This document shows, one piece after another, positions 23,592 to 35,033 of a stretch of DNA of 64,000 bases. Location: contig CAJJDP010000116.1 in assembly GCA_905182995.1 (NCBI GenBank), positions 158,684 through 222,683 on the forward strand. Reading direction: 5' to 3'. Made by a program: the position numbers and the translations under genes. The notes beneath the pieces are model-generated. The model did not search any database and was not told the DNA's origin. It saw nothing but the letters and a program-made list of their open reading frames with translations. The stretch is from Paramecium octaurelia (Eukaryota; Ciliophora; Oligohymenophorea; Peniculida; Parameciidae). Numbering within the stretch: the stretch's first letter is position 1; every line of letters starts with the position of its first letter.

Positions 23592-24938
23592 TCTTAGGTC
23601 TGATGATCAGAGGATACTACATATGAAAATCATAAATACATATGCTTTAAGTGGAACCGATGCCAAGATTGCATTAGGTAGTTGTGTTTACATCAACAAC
23701 CTTACTAATTGTAACTCCTTGACTATTTCCAAGTGAATTGACCAACTAAATGAATCCAGTACATTTATCACTATTTCTCCTTTAAATTATATGAACATTC
23801 CCCAGTTCCTACATCAAATCCTCAAGAACAATCTGCTAATACTCCTAACCCAAATGAAGTGTCTTCAAAGCTCTATGAATACTCTACTTCTGATCTACAG
23901 ACAAACTTGTCTAGAGAGATTGGCATTTATTCAAAAATATGTTATCATCATCATCTATTATTTTAGTGGATGATAACATTGCCAAAGTAGTATAGATCTT
24001 ATTCTTCTCTATGAAAGGATGGTTCAATGCATCTTAGGGTCCAATCCGCTTCTTTGGATCCTACTAAAGTAAACGAGATATGAGATTCTGAGCACTTAAG
24101 GATTCCCCCTTTATACGGTTCTTAAAATTCCACAATTCAGGCTTACTTAATAGTTCTATGTGATCACTTAGATTCTCTTTTTGAAGAGGCAGTTCTCCTG
24201 TCATGCATTGAAACATTATGACTCCAACACTCCATAGATCAATCTCTTTTGAATAATTAGTTTGATGATATATTTCTGGGGCACAATAATAAATGTTGCC
24301 TGTCTTGGTCAGCATTTCGTGATGTTGATTCTTCCACAGAAATCTTCTTGAGACACCAAAATCAAGCAACTTCAATTCGCAATTCCCTTCCACATTTACC
24401 AAGATGTTGTCTGGCTTGATATCTCTATGACTTATGCCTTTACTATGTATATGTCCTACAGCCATGAGCAATTGCTTGATAATATTTCTGACCTCATCCT
24501 CCTTTAAAGTGCCTCTATCCTTCAGAATTTGCTCCAATGATGGGTATGGACAATATTCCATTACCAAACTGGCTGTGTAATATTTTTCATTAATATAGAG
24601 TTCGTATTCTTATATTATATTCTAGTGTCTTAAACAACGCGAATTATTAAATGTCCTTTTCACGTTATTGTAAACCTCCTCATTGTTCATCCTCATTATT
24701 TTTACTGCAAACAAATCATTTGTTCCCTTTCTCTTAGCCAATTTCACTACTGCATGAGCTCCTTATCCTGAACAATTACATATTTAATACCCAATAATTC
24801 TTGTGATTCGTACCTATCTTCAAATCTTAGGGCATCATCGACACTGCTCAAGCTAATAATTTGTCCTTTCTCTTCCTCGTCCTCACTAAATTCAATCTTG
24901 CATTTTAAGCGATCTTTTAGATTACTTATTTGAAGCAT
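23321..24938 (-). CDS. Protein kinase, CAMK/CDPK-like fold, with C-terminal extension
   Basis: 523 residues in three exons (intron 24768-24790 and a 23-nt intron near 23620). The kinase domain begins near residue 45 and has every key motif: glycine loop GQGAHAVVK, lysine in FAVKIMRM, catalytic SHRDIKPDN, LLDFGVS, CAPEIY and DLWSVGVIMF, ending with DPKKRIGPQDALNHPF. The C-terminal 230 residues are a Gln/Ser/Asp-rich extension with a helical part (LQTSLSVDQKQSIHRALKTL) and no EF hands. The ATG at 24938 (MLQISNLKDRL) is chosen because the longer frame begins with GTG. Expected role: Ser/Thr phosphorylation; substrate unknown. The last 270 bp are duplicated at 21970-22240. Confidence 0.85.
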
Positions 24939-25300
24939 TCTCTTTTTAAACAAAAATTTATAAATAATTTCAAAACTATACACTATTTAATATTTTAATA
25001 ATATCAATAATGTTTCTATCCAAACAATCTTGGTTATTTAAAATTGGATAAATCTTTCTTAATTTTATTTCATTTTTAAATATTGGAGCCAATCGTAAAA
25101 CCAAACCAGATCAACTCAATCGCAAACTATCTTTAAAAATATAATTAATTAAAATTTAAAAGAACATTTCGTTAATATTTATAACTTTTATTATATAGGT
25201 TTTTATAATCCAACATTCAAAATACTATATCGAATTTAAACAAGATGTTGATTCAAAAAAATCCTTATTTAAAAATTGATTGATTGCATTTATTGTAATT
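24939..25300. other. Spacer, no gene seen
   Basis: AT-rich spacer between the kinase start and the stop of the next minus-strand gene. It should contain the kinase promoter; no motif is clear. Confidence 0.5.
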
Positions 25301-26627
25301 TCAAATCAAAAAATTAAGATGATCACATTAAGGAAAACACAATTAATGCTTTTCTTTGAGAACTTAACAAAGCTTTGAGAATATCATCACCCTACTTTCA
25401 ATAGAAATAGACTCATTCTATAAGTCCTCTGCTGGTACCTTCACTTGTGCTTAAGAACAAACCTTAGCTATTTTTTCCTTAAACTCATGTGATTACTAAT
25501 ATTTCTTGAAATTCTCAATCACATCCTGAGTTGGAATCAGATTCTTGGATAATTGCACACTAATTTTTGTAAAAGAGTTTCTCATAATGGATTCATCCTG
25601 TCCATCTATCCTGGGTAGAGATGATGATCTTAATTTCATGTTTGTAAATATCAATTTCTATTTTTTGTCAACCAAAGATCTTTTATTTCGATCGGCAATA
25701 GTTGGGACTTGTATAAAATGAGTGAGAGTTTATTGTGGCTTTTTGTCTTGATTTTATTTGAATAATTCATTTTAAGCCTCCAATAATGTTGATTGATGTT
25801 CAAGTTCAACCTTTTGAGCTTTGAGAATCAATTTGACTTCTTTGTATTTGATGATAGATTGTTTTAATTTATCCTCGTATTATCTGATGGTTCTATCAAT
25901 AAGTACTCTTAATTCTTGATTTTGTTGTTCTATGTAATCAACCTCCTAATACTTCAATGTGGTTTGTTGCTCTTGATTAATGAGATTGTTCTTGCTCTTT
26001 TGGTTGGATAATAGTTTTTTTAATATGATTTTGGAATTGGATTTCGAGTTACTTCTAATGTTGTCACGAAGTTATTGAGTCACTGAATCAATGATATCGA
26101 CGGAATTCGGATTTTCGATGTCAGGATTGTGACTGTCAATTATTTGCTTGTTGTTTTAGGCAAGAGATTGAATAGATTCATGTAATTCATTGATGTGTTT
26201 GGCTGCATCACTTTCATTGATTGTGTTGAATCTACTCTTATGTTTTCGACTTTATTCAAGGAGATGTTCGAAAGGAAGATTGCCCGAATGAGGAGTCAAT
26301 AATAATTCAAATTGTTGAATCCAATTTAAGAGATTTGAGATCAATAATAGATGAAATCCTGATAGGGTCTGAGTGATATTGAATAATATAGTTTACTTTT
26401 ATCAGATCGCCAATAAACTCTAAGTCATAATCACTCAAGTTTAGAATCAATTGTTCTTCACAAGCAGTCACAATCCTACAATATTATCTTAAATCTGTGA
26501 TGTAACCTTGCTGAATATTTGAATGTCTCTCTTGAAATTGATCTTATGCTTTGTTTAGTATTTTTTTAATTTTGGCACTCAATGTTCTTAGTCTATCAGG
26601 TTTATTTAAATAGTGTACATTTCCCAT
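25301..26627 (-). CDS. Coiled-coil protein, unknown
   Basis: 432 residues, one intron (26369-26396, 28 nt). The N-terminal part is helical and cysteine-containing (MGNVHYLNKPDRLRTLSAKI; LRQYCRIVTACEEQL), followed by LNWIQQFELLLTP. The middle is a long coiled coil (QQNQELRVLIDRTIRQYEDK). After it comes a short basic linker and DGQDESIMRNSFTKISVQLS. MGN at the start is a possible N-myristoylation signal (Gly 2), which would tether it to membranes; inference only. It starts 32 bp from the divergent NPRL3-like gene. No family is recognised; it resembles many ciliary or basal-body coiled-coil proteins in composition. Confidence 0.65.
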
Positions 26628-26659
26628 CTCTATTCCATTATATTAAATTATTATTAGGA

Positions 26660-28125
26660 ATGAAATCTCTTTTTGCAATAATTAAGACGAGAGACGAGGA
26701 TCGCAAAATACTGTATGCAAGTGAAGAGTAATTCAATTTGGATTAAGTGTTTAATATAAGAGATGGAGAGAATTCCGACATTGTTACATATCGAGATAAA
26801 ATTACATAATTCTTTTAGCAATTTCAATATTGTAACTCCATATTCAATTTAGAATAGTTGGACTCATTCAAAAAAGCAATTTTCTTGGTTATTCAACCAA
26901 CTTCATCATCGATTTCTTTTCACAGGAACGAAAAGCTTAATGTCATGAATTAATGATCGAAGATTTGATATTTTATATCCAGGCCATCAAGGAGCCTGTG
27001 TCAATCACTCTAGTATTGGTGATCTAGAAGGAGAGTTAGTACAACTCTTAATACGCCTCCTATTGTTTAACCTTTATAAAGAAGTGCTTATAAAAAATAG
27101 AGAAGGAGTCAAAGGCATTAACTAGAATGTCGAATCTTATCATTCAAAATGTAATAAGGGTTATAACATTAGATAAGTCAATTTGAGAAGGAAATTAATT
27201 CACAGATTCCAGAATATGAGAAACAGAAATGCAAATCTATTTAGGTGAGGGATAATGTGACTAATATTGCTCGAAAATACTTGGATTCATGCGAGTTAAG
27301 AAGAAATTTGAATCAGTTTTGCCAGGCTTTTGTAAATAGAAAAATGATTAATTTCTTTCAAGTACAAATCAACACAATATTTAGATACAAATGACACCCC
27401 CTCAATAAGATTTAATGTTGAATCCCATAGCCATAGTTATAAAACCCTATCAAACCTTGTTGGTTGCTAATTTTATTGGAAAGGATGATAACACTTACAT
27501 TTCATAAAGGTTCTTGACCTTCATTCAGAAGATGTAACCCACCAAATCATTTCAAGAAATGTCCAATTTGTACTATTTTTCAATGACTGAGATTCAGGTC
27601 TACGTCAATCATATTATGATGAACAATCAAAATCAAATGAGTTTGCTTCTCAATAAATTAACAGATGATTCCTATTTTACAATTGCATGCACTTAAACTC
27701 ATAAAAAATTGGCTGAGAAAATTCCATTAAAACAATATGTTTCATACATCAAATGCCCAATGAGTTCTCAATAATTAAGATAAGACAGAATAGAGAAAAT
27801 AGAGAGTCAGTTCTGTAATATAATTGGTTTTAGATTGATTCGTGAATGTCAGGTTTATTTATATCAAAAGGACCCCACTTTGACTTAGAAGAAAGTGGAG
27901 GATGAAATTAATAAAATTGCTGCTGAATTGACAAAGAGCAAAGATAAATAAGGAGAAAAAGAAAAGAAATTCACTTAACTGATTCGATTTTATTAATCAC
28001 TTCTTAAATTTTTGGGAAAACCATACACGGTGTAAGAAATAGCGTATTAAAAGAACATGGATATCAGTAGACTTTGGGCACATATCCATTGGCTTAAATC
28101 TTTAGTGGGATTTTATTGCTTATGA
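26660..28125 (+). CDS. NPRL3-like (GATOR1 subunit) candidate
   Basis: 460 residues in four exons; the introns are one of 38 nt near 26890, a 22-nt one near 27150 and a 23-nt one near 27360, and the exon sum is exact. The middle reads LNPIAIVIKPYQTLLVANFI followed by a helical region with PTKSFQEMSNLYYFSMTEIQ and VYVNHIM. This matches the NPRL3 pattern of a xIRPYHxLLL strand, a segment with PTKN/S, then a winged-helix-like VxxxAxHLVYW segment. NPRL3 is part of GATOR1, which restrains TORC1 at the lysosome when amino acids are scarce. The N terminus begins MKSLFAIIKTRDEDRKILY, as expected for a longin fold. NPRL2 is the alternative. The 38-nt intron is long for this genome. Confidence 0.5.
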
Positions 28126-28440
28126 TATATTTTAATAAATGATTCTAATCTTTGTGAATAATTATTATTTAGAGTTTTTAGATTATTCTAAAAACAATAG
28201 ACTACTTAAGTCAATTTAACTTTTGATAAGAAATTTATATTAAAATCATAATTCCTTAGTGCAAATTTGAATAAATTGACATCTACAACAACATTCATAT
28301 TTAATTATAATTTTAGTATTGAATGAGAATGAATTTGGATTATTTCAGATTTCTGTTGCTTAAAACTAATATATAAATCGTTGAAAAATAACTTCATAAT
28401 TAATATTTTGATATAAATAATATAATAATAATTGAATATA
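28126..28440. other. Convergent spacer
   Basis: 315 bp between the stops of the NPRL3-like gene (+) and the TPR gene (-). It is AT-rich with no ORF and should hold both 3' ends. Confidence 0.6.
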
Positions 28441-31400
28441 TCATTTCTTTTTCTCTACTAAAGTTGGTTTGATTTGAAAAGCCTTTTCATAGTTCTTGTT
28501 TGACTCATCAATCTTCCCTTGATTTTCCAAGGCACATCCTTTATTGTAGTAAGCCTCAGCACAATTAGGTTGCAATTGAATGGCTAGATCATAGTTCTTA
28601 ATTGCCTCGTCAACCTTGCCTTTCCTATACATGAGAGTTCCCTAAAATAAATAGAAAGTGTACTTTCTCGACATACAATAGTGCCATTTCAGGTGCTAAT
28701 TTATATGCTTATTCCAAGGCATTTAATGCATCATCAAATTGTTCCAAGCCTTGCAAAGCTATACTTTTATTATAGTAGGTCTCTGGATCTTAAGTCTTCC
28801 CCTTGATGGCCTTATCATAGATCTCAACAGCCTCTTTAAAGTTCTCTTTCTCATACAAAGTCGTTCCCTTGTTATGATAAGCTTTCACAAAATCACTCTT
28901 CAATTTGATGGCTTCATCAAAACACTGTAAAGCTTATGAGTAATCCTGTTTGGCACAGAAAATCACTCCCTGATTGGAATGAGCTTCAGGATTATGAACT
29001 TTCAATTTAATGGCTTCCATATATTCATTCTAAGACAACTCCAGTTTGTTCTACTTGTAATACAACACACCAAGATTATTGTGAGCTTCAGCATTATTTT
29101 AATCAGTCTTCAGAGCTTACTTAAGTAGATCAAGTGCCTATGAATATTTCTCGGTTTCAATAAGGAGAGTAGCTTGATTAGATAGACATTGTGGGAAGGT
29201 TGGCAGCAATTGAAGGGCCATCTAATAAGATGAAATAGCTTTGTCTGTTTGCTTCTACTTTTAAGCAATGATTCCATAGGCATTATGAATATAAGGAGAG
29301 TCTTTGATTTGACTTGCCTTCTACAGTAGTTTGTTCGCTTCAATTAAATTTTCCTATGCAATTAATACATTGGCCTTATTCACCAAAGCTTCCATCAATT
29401 GGTCATTCTATTGAATTGCTTGATCAAAGATTTTATTTGCTTCATCGTATCTTTTCAAGTAAAAAAGTGAGGCACCTAAATTATTTAAGGTTTATGCATT
29501 CTTGACCTCCAACTTAAGTGATTATTGCAACATTTAAACTGATTCATCATACCTTCCCATCAAATAAAGAGTGACTCCCTTATTATTCAATGCCTCTGGA
29601 TATCTATTGTTAAGATTAATGGCTTAGTCATAGCATTTTAGAGCATCTTCATATTGGCCAATATTTGAATACACAATTCCCAATCCATTCTGGGCTTATG
29701 AGTGACGAGGATTCAATTGTAAGGATACTTCGTATTTTTATCTAGCCTCTTCAAAGCGATCGCAATTTCTCAAAGCAGTTGCAAATGCTATCAATGCTTC
29801 AGAATTACTATTTAGCCATTGTAAATTAGAAATTAATTCGCATTATTGAACTGCGAATTGATGCTCACCCATTTCCTAAAATGTGATACTCAAATTAATT
29901 CTTGCAGAATCATATTCAGGATTTATCTCTACTGCCTTCGAAAAGTATTGTTAGGCTTAGGTTAAGTTCTTTTGATTGAAATAGATTGTTCCTTTGTTAT
30001 TGTAGGCCTTGAAGAAATTTGGATCGATATTGATGACTTCATCTAGTATAGTCAATGCTTCATCCTATCTCTTAAGATCAATCAAAGTGACTGCTTTATT
30101 ATTCAACAAAGTAGGATTGTTGGGACTTAATTTAATGGCCTTCTCTAATTCCTTAATTGCTTCTTCAGGTTTGCTTAGATTAAGTAAGGAGACAGCCTTA
30201 TTATTCAGGGATTTCTCTGAGTCAGACTTTAATTTGAATGCAGCATCAAATGTAATCACAGCATCTTTGGACAATCCGCTTTCAAGTTGAGCAACTCCTT
30301 TGTTGAATTACCCTTCAAAGAAATTGGGTTTTTGTTGAACAGCTTTAGAAAAGCATTCCAATGCTTCTTCATACCTCATCAATTATTTTAGTAGACATCC
30401 TTTTAAGAAGAAACTCTCGTAATCATTGCTTTCTAATTGATTGTATTTGTCTAAGCTATTGATGGCTTCAGCATATCTTTTTAATTTGATATATGCAGCT
30501 GCCTCATTAAATACAGCATCTTTGAATGTTGGCTATATGTCGAAGGATCTTGTGAATTGAATTAAAGCCTATTCATAATTTTCAAGATTGTAATAGGTAA
30601 TTCCTAAATTGAAATATGCCCAAGAATTCTAAGAGTTTTATTCGATTGCATGTTGATATGATTGGATGGCATCATCAAAATGTTTGAGGTTGGTGTATGC
30701 AATACCCTTCTAGAAGTTGGCTGATGAACTGTAAACACTTTCAAGTTGAATGGCTTGATCATATAATTGAATAGCATCTTCGTACTTATTCAACTCCAAT
30801 AAGCAATTACCTTTAAAGTAGTAGATATCTTCAACATCAGTTCCTTAACTAAGTTGAATAGCTTCGTCATAATTTTAGATAGCTTCATTAAACTTCTTTA
30901 GATTTTTCAAGCATATTCCCCTATTGATGAATGCGAATTTGCACTCATTCTTAGGCTTAAGCTGAATTGCCTTATTAAATTATCTTATAGCATCCTCATA
31001 TTAATTCAGATTACACAATGCAACTCCCTTATTATACAAACCATCAGCATAATCTCCCTTGCCTGAAACAGATGCGTTGAAATGTTTCAAAGCCTCATCA
31101 AATTATTAATTAAGTAATAAGATGACTCCGAGATTATTATGAACTACTTAATTCTCTTATCTCTTCAGTACTTCCTAGAAGCATTCCTGAGCAAAGGCAA
31201 GGTTATTAAGATAATACTCAACAATTCCCTGAACTGATTTAGCCTCCATATCATCTTCCTAATGAATCACATACATTTCGATTTCCTTTTTAGAGTATTC
31301 ATAGTCTTTTAAATACAATGAACAAATTGCTTGATTGAAGTGACCTTCCAAAGTATCCCTTAATTATTAAGCCTCCTATAGCAGTTGCAAGGCTTCTTTG

Positions 31401-32540
31401 TATTTCTTCAATTAGAAATTGCAGACTCCATAATTGAAGACCACTTCAAAGTTGTTGCCATCTATATCATAAGCCTGACTCAACAACAAGGCAGCTTGCT
31501 CATACTTCTTAGTTTCATATAGAGAGATCCCTTTACCCAATAAGACCTGAACGTTCTTTGGTTGATGCTTCATCACCTAATCAAAACACTTGTTTGCTTC
31601 ATCATACTTCTTCATTCTCAATAATGTAGATGCCTTATTTAACATTGGGATGGCAAAACCTACTTGTATTTGGAGAGCTGTGTCGAATTAGGTGATGGCA
31701 TCTTGATATTGTAGGAGATGATAGTAACAAACTCCCAAATTATTATACGCATCCTTATAATCTTGTTTCAATTAGACAGCCTTCTAAAAATACTCGAGCC
31801 CATCTTTGTACTTTGTATTCTAAATAAACAGCAGCCCTGCATCGTTATAAGCCTTTGGATAGTTTGGTCTTATCTCTATTGCTTTTGTATAATTTTCAAG
31901 GGATTCTTCAAAAATGCCAAGGTTTCTCAAAGAATCTGCCTTTTTTTTGAAGACTTCAGCATATTTTTAATTATATTCTAGTGCATTGTCGTAGGATTGG
32001 ATTGATAATTTGTACTCTTTCAATTTTCTGTAGGTATCTCCAAGGGCTTTGTGCGCCTAGTAAAAGTCAGGCTAGAAGGAATATTAGGGAAAACAGTTAC
32101 CTTCAGCGATATTGCTTATTTATACTAATTGACTGCTTCTTGTAAATTGCCCATCTTCCTAATTGTATCTCCTTTGTACTTCAATGGGTTTGGGTAGGAT
32201 TGGCGATGCTTGAGGGCTTGATCCAAATAGTTGAGGGCTTTTTCATACTAGTAAAACTATGGCCAGACAGACTTACTTGATTGAGGTTGTACAATGCAAT
32301 TCCCATGCTACACAAGGCTTCAGGAAAGCTTGGCCTCAAATCTAAGGATTGTTTGAAGTAATTGATGGCTTCATCAAATTTCTTACGGTACATATAAACC
32401 AAGCCTAAATTGTAGTACCCCTCCACAAATTGCGTATTTTTGTTTATAGACTATTGATACCAGTTGATGGCTTAGTCAAATTCCTTCTTTTGAAAGAACT
32501 CGTTACCAAGCTTGATCATAGTTTCGGGATGCAGCCACAT
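28441..32540 (-). CDS. Giant tetratricopeptide-repeat (TPR) protein
   Basis: About 1,339 residues from ATG at 32540 (MWLHPETMIKLGNEFFQKKE) to TGA at 28441, with three short introns that I could place (22, 29 and 29 nt, near 28643, 32260 and 32070). Almost the whole chain is TPR units of 34 residues, roughly 36-38 of them, each with the W/LG/Y/A/F/A/P signature (e.g. EAYYNKGCALENQGKIDESN, AIQLQPNCAEA). Many units carry a Gly before Asn or Lys, typical of Sel1/OGT-like TPRs. No transferase or kinase domain is attached. Such solenoids are protein-binding scaffolds; large TPR proteins of this kind are abundant in Paramecium. Partner unknown. Confidence 0.85.
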
Positions 32541-32576
32541 TAAATTAAATAAATTATAAATTTGAGAGAGGATGTT

Positions 32577-33378
32577 TCAGCAATTTGAGTTCACCATCAC
32601 GTAGCCAGGGATGCTCTCGAAATTGTACTTGATCTGCACAATCAGCTGGTCTTTGAGCTCCTCATAGGCTTATTAACACTCCTTATCTGAGTCATACTTC
32701 ACGTACACTTCCTATTATGCCTGCTTCAGGTAAACCTAAATTATGGAGTGGCAGGAGGTGTACTATTTTGCCATATTTGCTAGTCTTGTGCAGGATCTCC
32801 TCTAGTTGATAGTCTCCCATCAGAACTCTTAGACACTTTGTCTGCTGATACAGCTTTATTAAGGCATTATCTAATTTGCTCTCAATAGTCCGGCTTATCT
32901 CTTCATCGATCAGACTCAGTCTCTTTCTAATATCAACAAGTTTCTCTTCTGATACTTGAGATGCAGACTCGTCCTCATTCACATTCAAGTCCCACAATGA
33001 TGGCATGCTGAAAGGTAACTTCTAAGTCAAATCCATTCCTTTTGTGTTTGGCACGTTGTCCAATTTCAGTTCTCTTAGCCTAGAAGGATAAACATTGCAA
33101 ATGATATTATTCATAACTTTAGTGTTGTTTAAACAGCTAAATCAAATTAAATCCCTACTTGATAGCATCCTAGGCTTATTCGGGGTCCTCGTATTCAATA
33201 AACACCTTTGTCTGCATTGGACCTTACTCGAAGATCAAAATCTATGCCAATTCAAACTTCATTTTACCTTTGTGATTTTACCATGCTTCCCAAAAACTTG
33301 AAGCAATGACTGATTTGTAATGTTTTAGGAAGTCTTCAAACAAACTAATGCCACCTTGGTTGAATTGCTTTTCGACAT
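32577..33378 (-). CDS. PTB-like protein with two RRM-type domains
   Basis: 241 residues in four exons (introns of 26, 22 and 28 nt; exact sum), from ATG at 33378 (MSKSNSTKVALVCLKTSQNI). The first RRM has LLQVFGKHGKITKILIFEQG and VFIEYEDPEQAQDAI, the polypyrimidine-tract-binding pattern, followed by an extended strand region (IICNVYPSRLREL). A central acidic linker (LNVNEDESASQVSEEK) leads to a second RRM-like domain (LEEILHKTSKYGKIVYLKQA; EVYVKYDSDKECQQAYEEL). It probably binds pyrimidine-rich RNA in nuclear or cytoplasmic mRNA control. It starts 744 bp from the prefoldin stop, and its own stop lies 36 bp above the TPR start. Confidence 0.75.
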
Positions 33379-34126
33379 ATATTAAATTAATTTAAAATAT
33401 GCTCAAATAAATTATATTACTAACATCACACTTTAGTTATTCACCCCAATCAAGAATGCAGTTCTAATATATCTCAGCACAAGAATTTCCAAAGATACTA
33501 TAAAATGATAACAGAATTGCACCTGATAAAAATACCTTATTATCATGCCAAAACCAAAATAATAGATTAAATAAATGGAAAAATATCATCATTTGAATAT
33601 AAATTCATGAAGTATTCAGATGCTTTGAAAAAAATGAGTAAAGTATTGAAAATAATGAGTAAAATAATATATAATTCACCCAAAAATAAAGTAATTCAAT
33701 TGATTAAATATTTATTGCTTTTTGTGTGAAAGAACCATTCTTTGTTTTGTATTTAAATCATGTTAAAATTGATTCTATTGATGAATACGCAAAAATCTAA
33801 TTCTTTTTCAGGTTATTAATTTACTTAAGACTGAATTCATAAGCTATGACAAAGCAGTTTATCAGGTTTATTTTAGAAATTCAATAATTTTTAAATTTAC
33901 TAAACTAATAAGAGTAATTTTACTATAATTTATAATAGATTAAATCTAAATGCTCACGTAATTACATGGTGAATAAGTTTCTCATTTTGATGAATATCAG
34001 AACATCATCATGAGAACATAATTTGTATATATATAAAAGATAATACTGCTTAAGCATATATAATATATAATAAATATACCATTATTTAAAATTTATATAT
34101 ATGTATTTAGAACAAATTTTACATTC
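33379..34126. other. Spacer, no gene seen
   Basis: About 750 bp, very AT-rich, with runs of TA repeats near 34020-34100 and TGA in all frames. It holds the promoter of the PTB-like gene (-) and the 3' end of prefoldin 6 (-). Confidence 0.5.
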
Positions 34127-34576
34127 TCATTTATTTAAGGATTGCTAATAAGCTTAAACAATTTAATAGAGTTATTCTTGCATTTTTTAGATTGATGTTT
34201 TCTTGGCAATTTGTTTGTTTGTGTTTTCTTTAATTAAGTCCTCTACTTTTTTGAATTCTTTTCCAATGAAATCCAATCTTTTACTCACATTCTCTTTAGA
34301 CTCCTGGAGGGTTTATGAGACCTGTAAAAAGTAATGCAAAGAAGGCTTACCAAAACACTTGCAATAAGTTTGTATACTTTTGCTTCAGGCTCAAGGAGAT
34401 CAAGTTCCTTTTTGACTATTTCATTTTCATGAGATTGCTCTATGAGTTTTTGTCTGCCTTCAATTAGTGTGGGAGTGTATACCTTCAATATACTTTTGCA
34501 TTTCTCTTTGCAAAGTCTAAAGATGTTTGGACTCATCTTCAATCTTGCTCTATAACATCTACACCTATTCAGCCAT
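34127..34576 (-). CDS. PFDN6: Prefoldin subunit 6
   Basis: 131 residues in three exons (introns of 25 and 29 nt; exact sum). It reads MAEQVQMLQSKIEDESKHLQ, then YIEGRQKLIEQSHENEIVKK and LLEPEAKVYKLI, then SKENVSKRLDFIGKEFKKVE: the beta-type prefoldin layout of helix, two beta hairpins and helix, with the EN(E/L)VxxEL and VYKL(I/V)GPVL core that marks subunit 6. The usual GP after KLI is AS here. Prefoldin is the cytosolic hexamer that passes nascent actin and tubulin to the chaperonin CCT. It starts 18 bp below the stop of the next minus-strand gene. Confidence 0.9.
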
Positions 34577-34594
34577 TAAATATTTTAATATATA

Positions 34595-35008
34595 TCATGA
34601 TTTTTATTCAAACAAAGCAATTTCTTCATTTAGTAATTGAAGCTCCTTCTCCTTCTAAGCGATCTTAGCCTTGATCTCCTGATTTTCCTTGATCAGTCCA
34701 ACCATAAGGGCAGGGTCATAGGAAGGCGTCTACGACTGTGAAACAGTTTGTCCAGGTTGAGGCATTTTGATGTGTGGTTTTTTTGCAATGACTTTTTGTG
34801 GAGTGGCTACTGAAGTTTGTGCCATAATCGGATATTGTTGCATAGATTGAGTATTTCTTAATCTCTGGTAGTCAAAACGTAATGTATTTGGAGTTCCAAT
34901 TCTTTAGATTTGAGATGTGCGTTGTGTTGGTGAGACAAAAGGACCATATTGGTTCAGATTTTAGAATTGCGGTACTACAGGATATCGTGTTGGTTAACGA
35001 ATTTGCAT
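34595..35008 (-). CDS. Small Gln/Pro-rich protein with C-terminal coiled coil
   Basis: 137 residues, single exon, from ATG at 35008 (MQIRQPTRYPVVPQFQNLNQ). The N-terminal two thirds are low-complexity Gln/Pro/Thr; a basic patch (KVIAKKPHIKMPQPG) precedes SYDPALMVGLIKENQEIKAK and a short coiled coil ending ALFEQKS. No family is recognised. The PALMVGLIKENQ-type helix is the most conserved-looking part. It is divergent from CFAP58 with only 25 bp between the start codons, so the two genes probably share a promoter. Confidence 0.65.
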
Positions 35009-35033
35009 TTATATATATAAATATTTTTTATTA

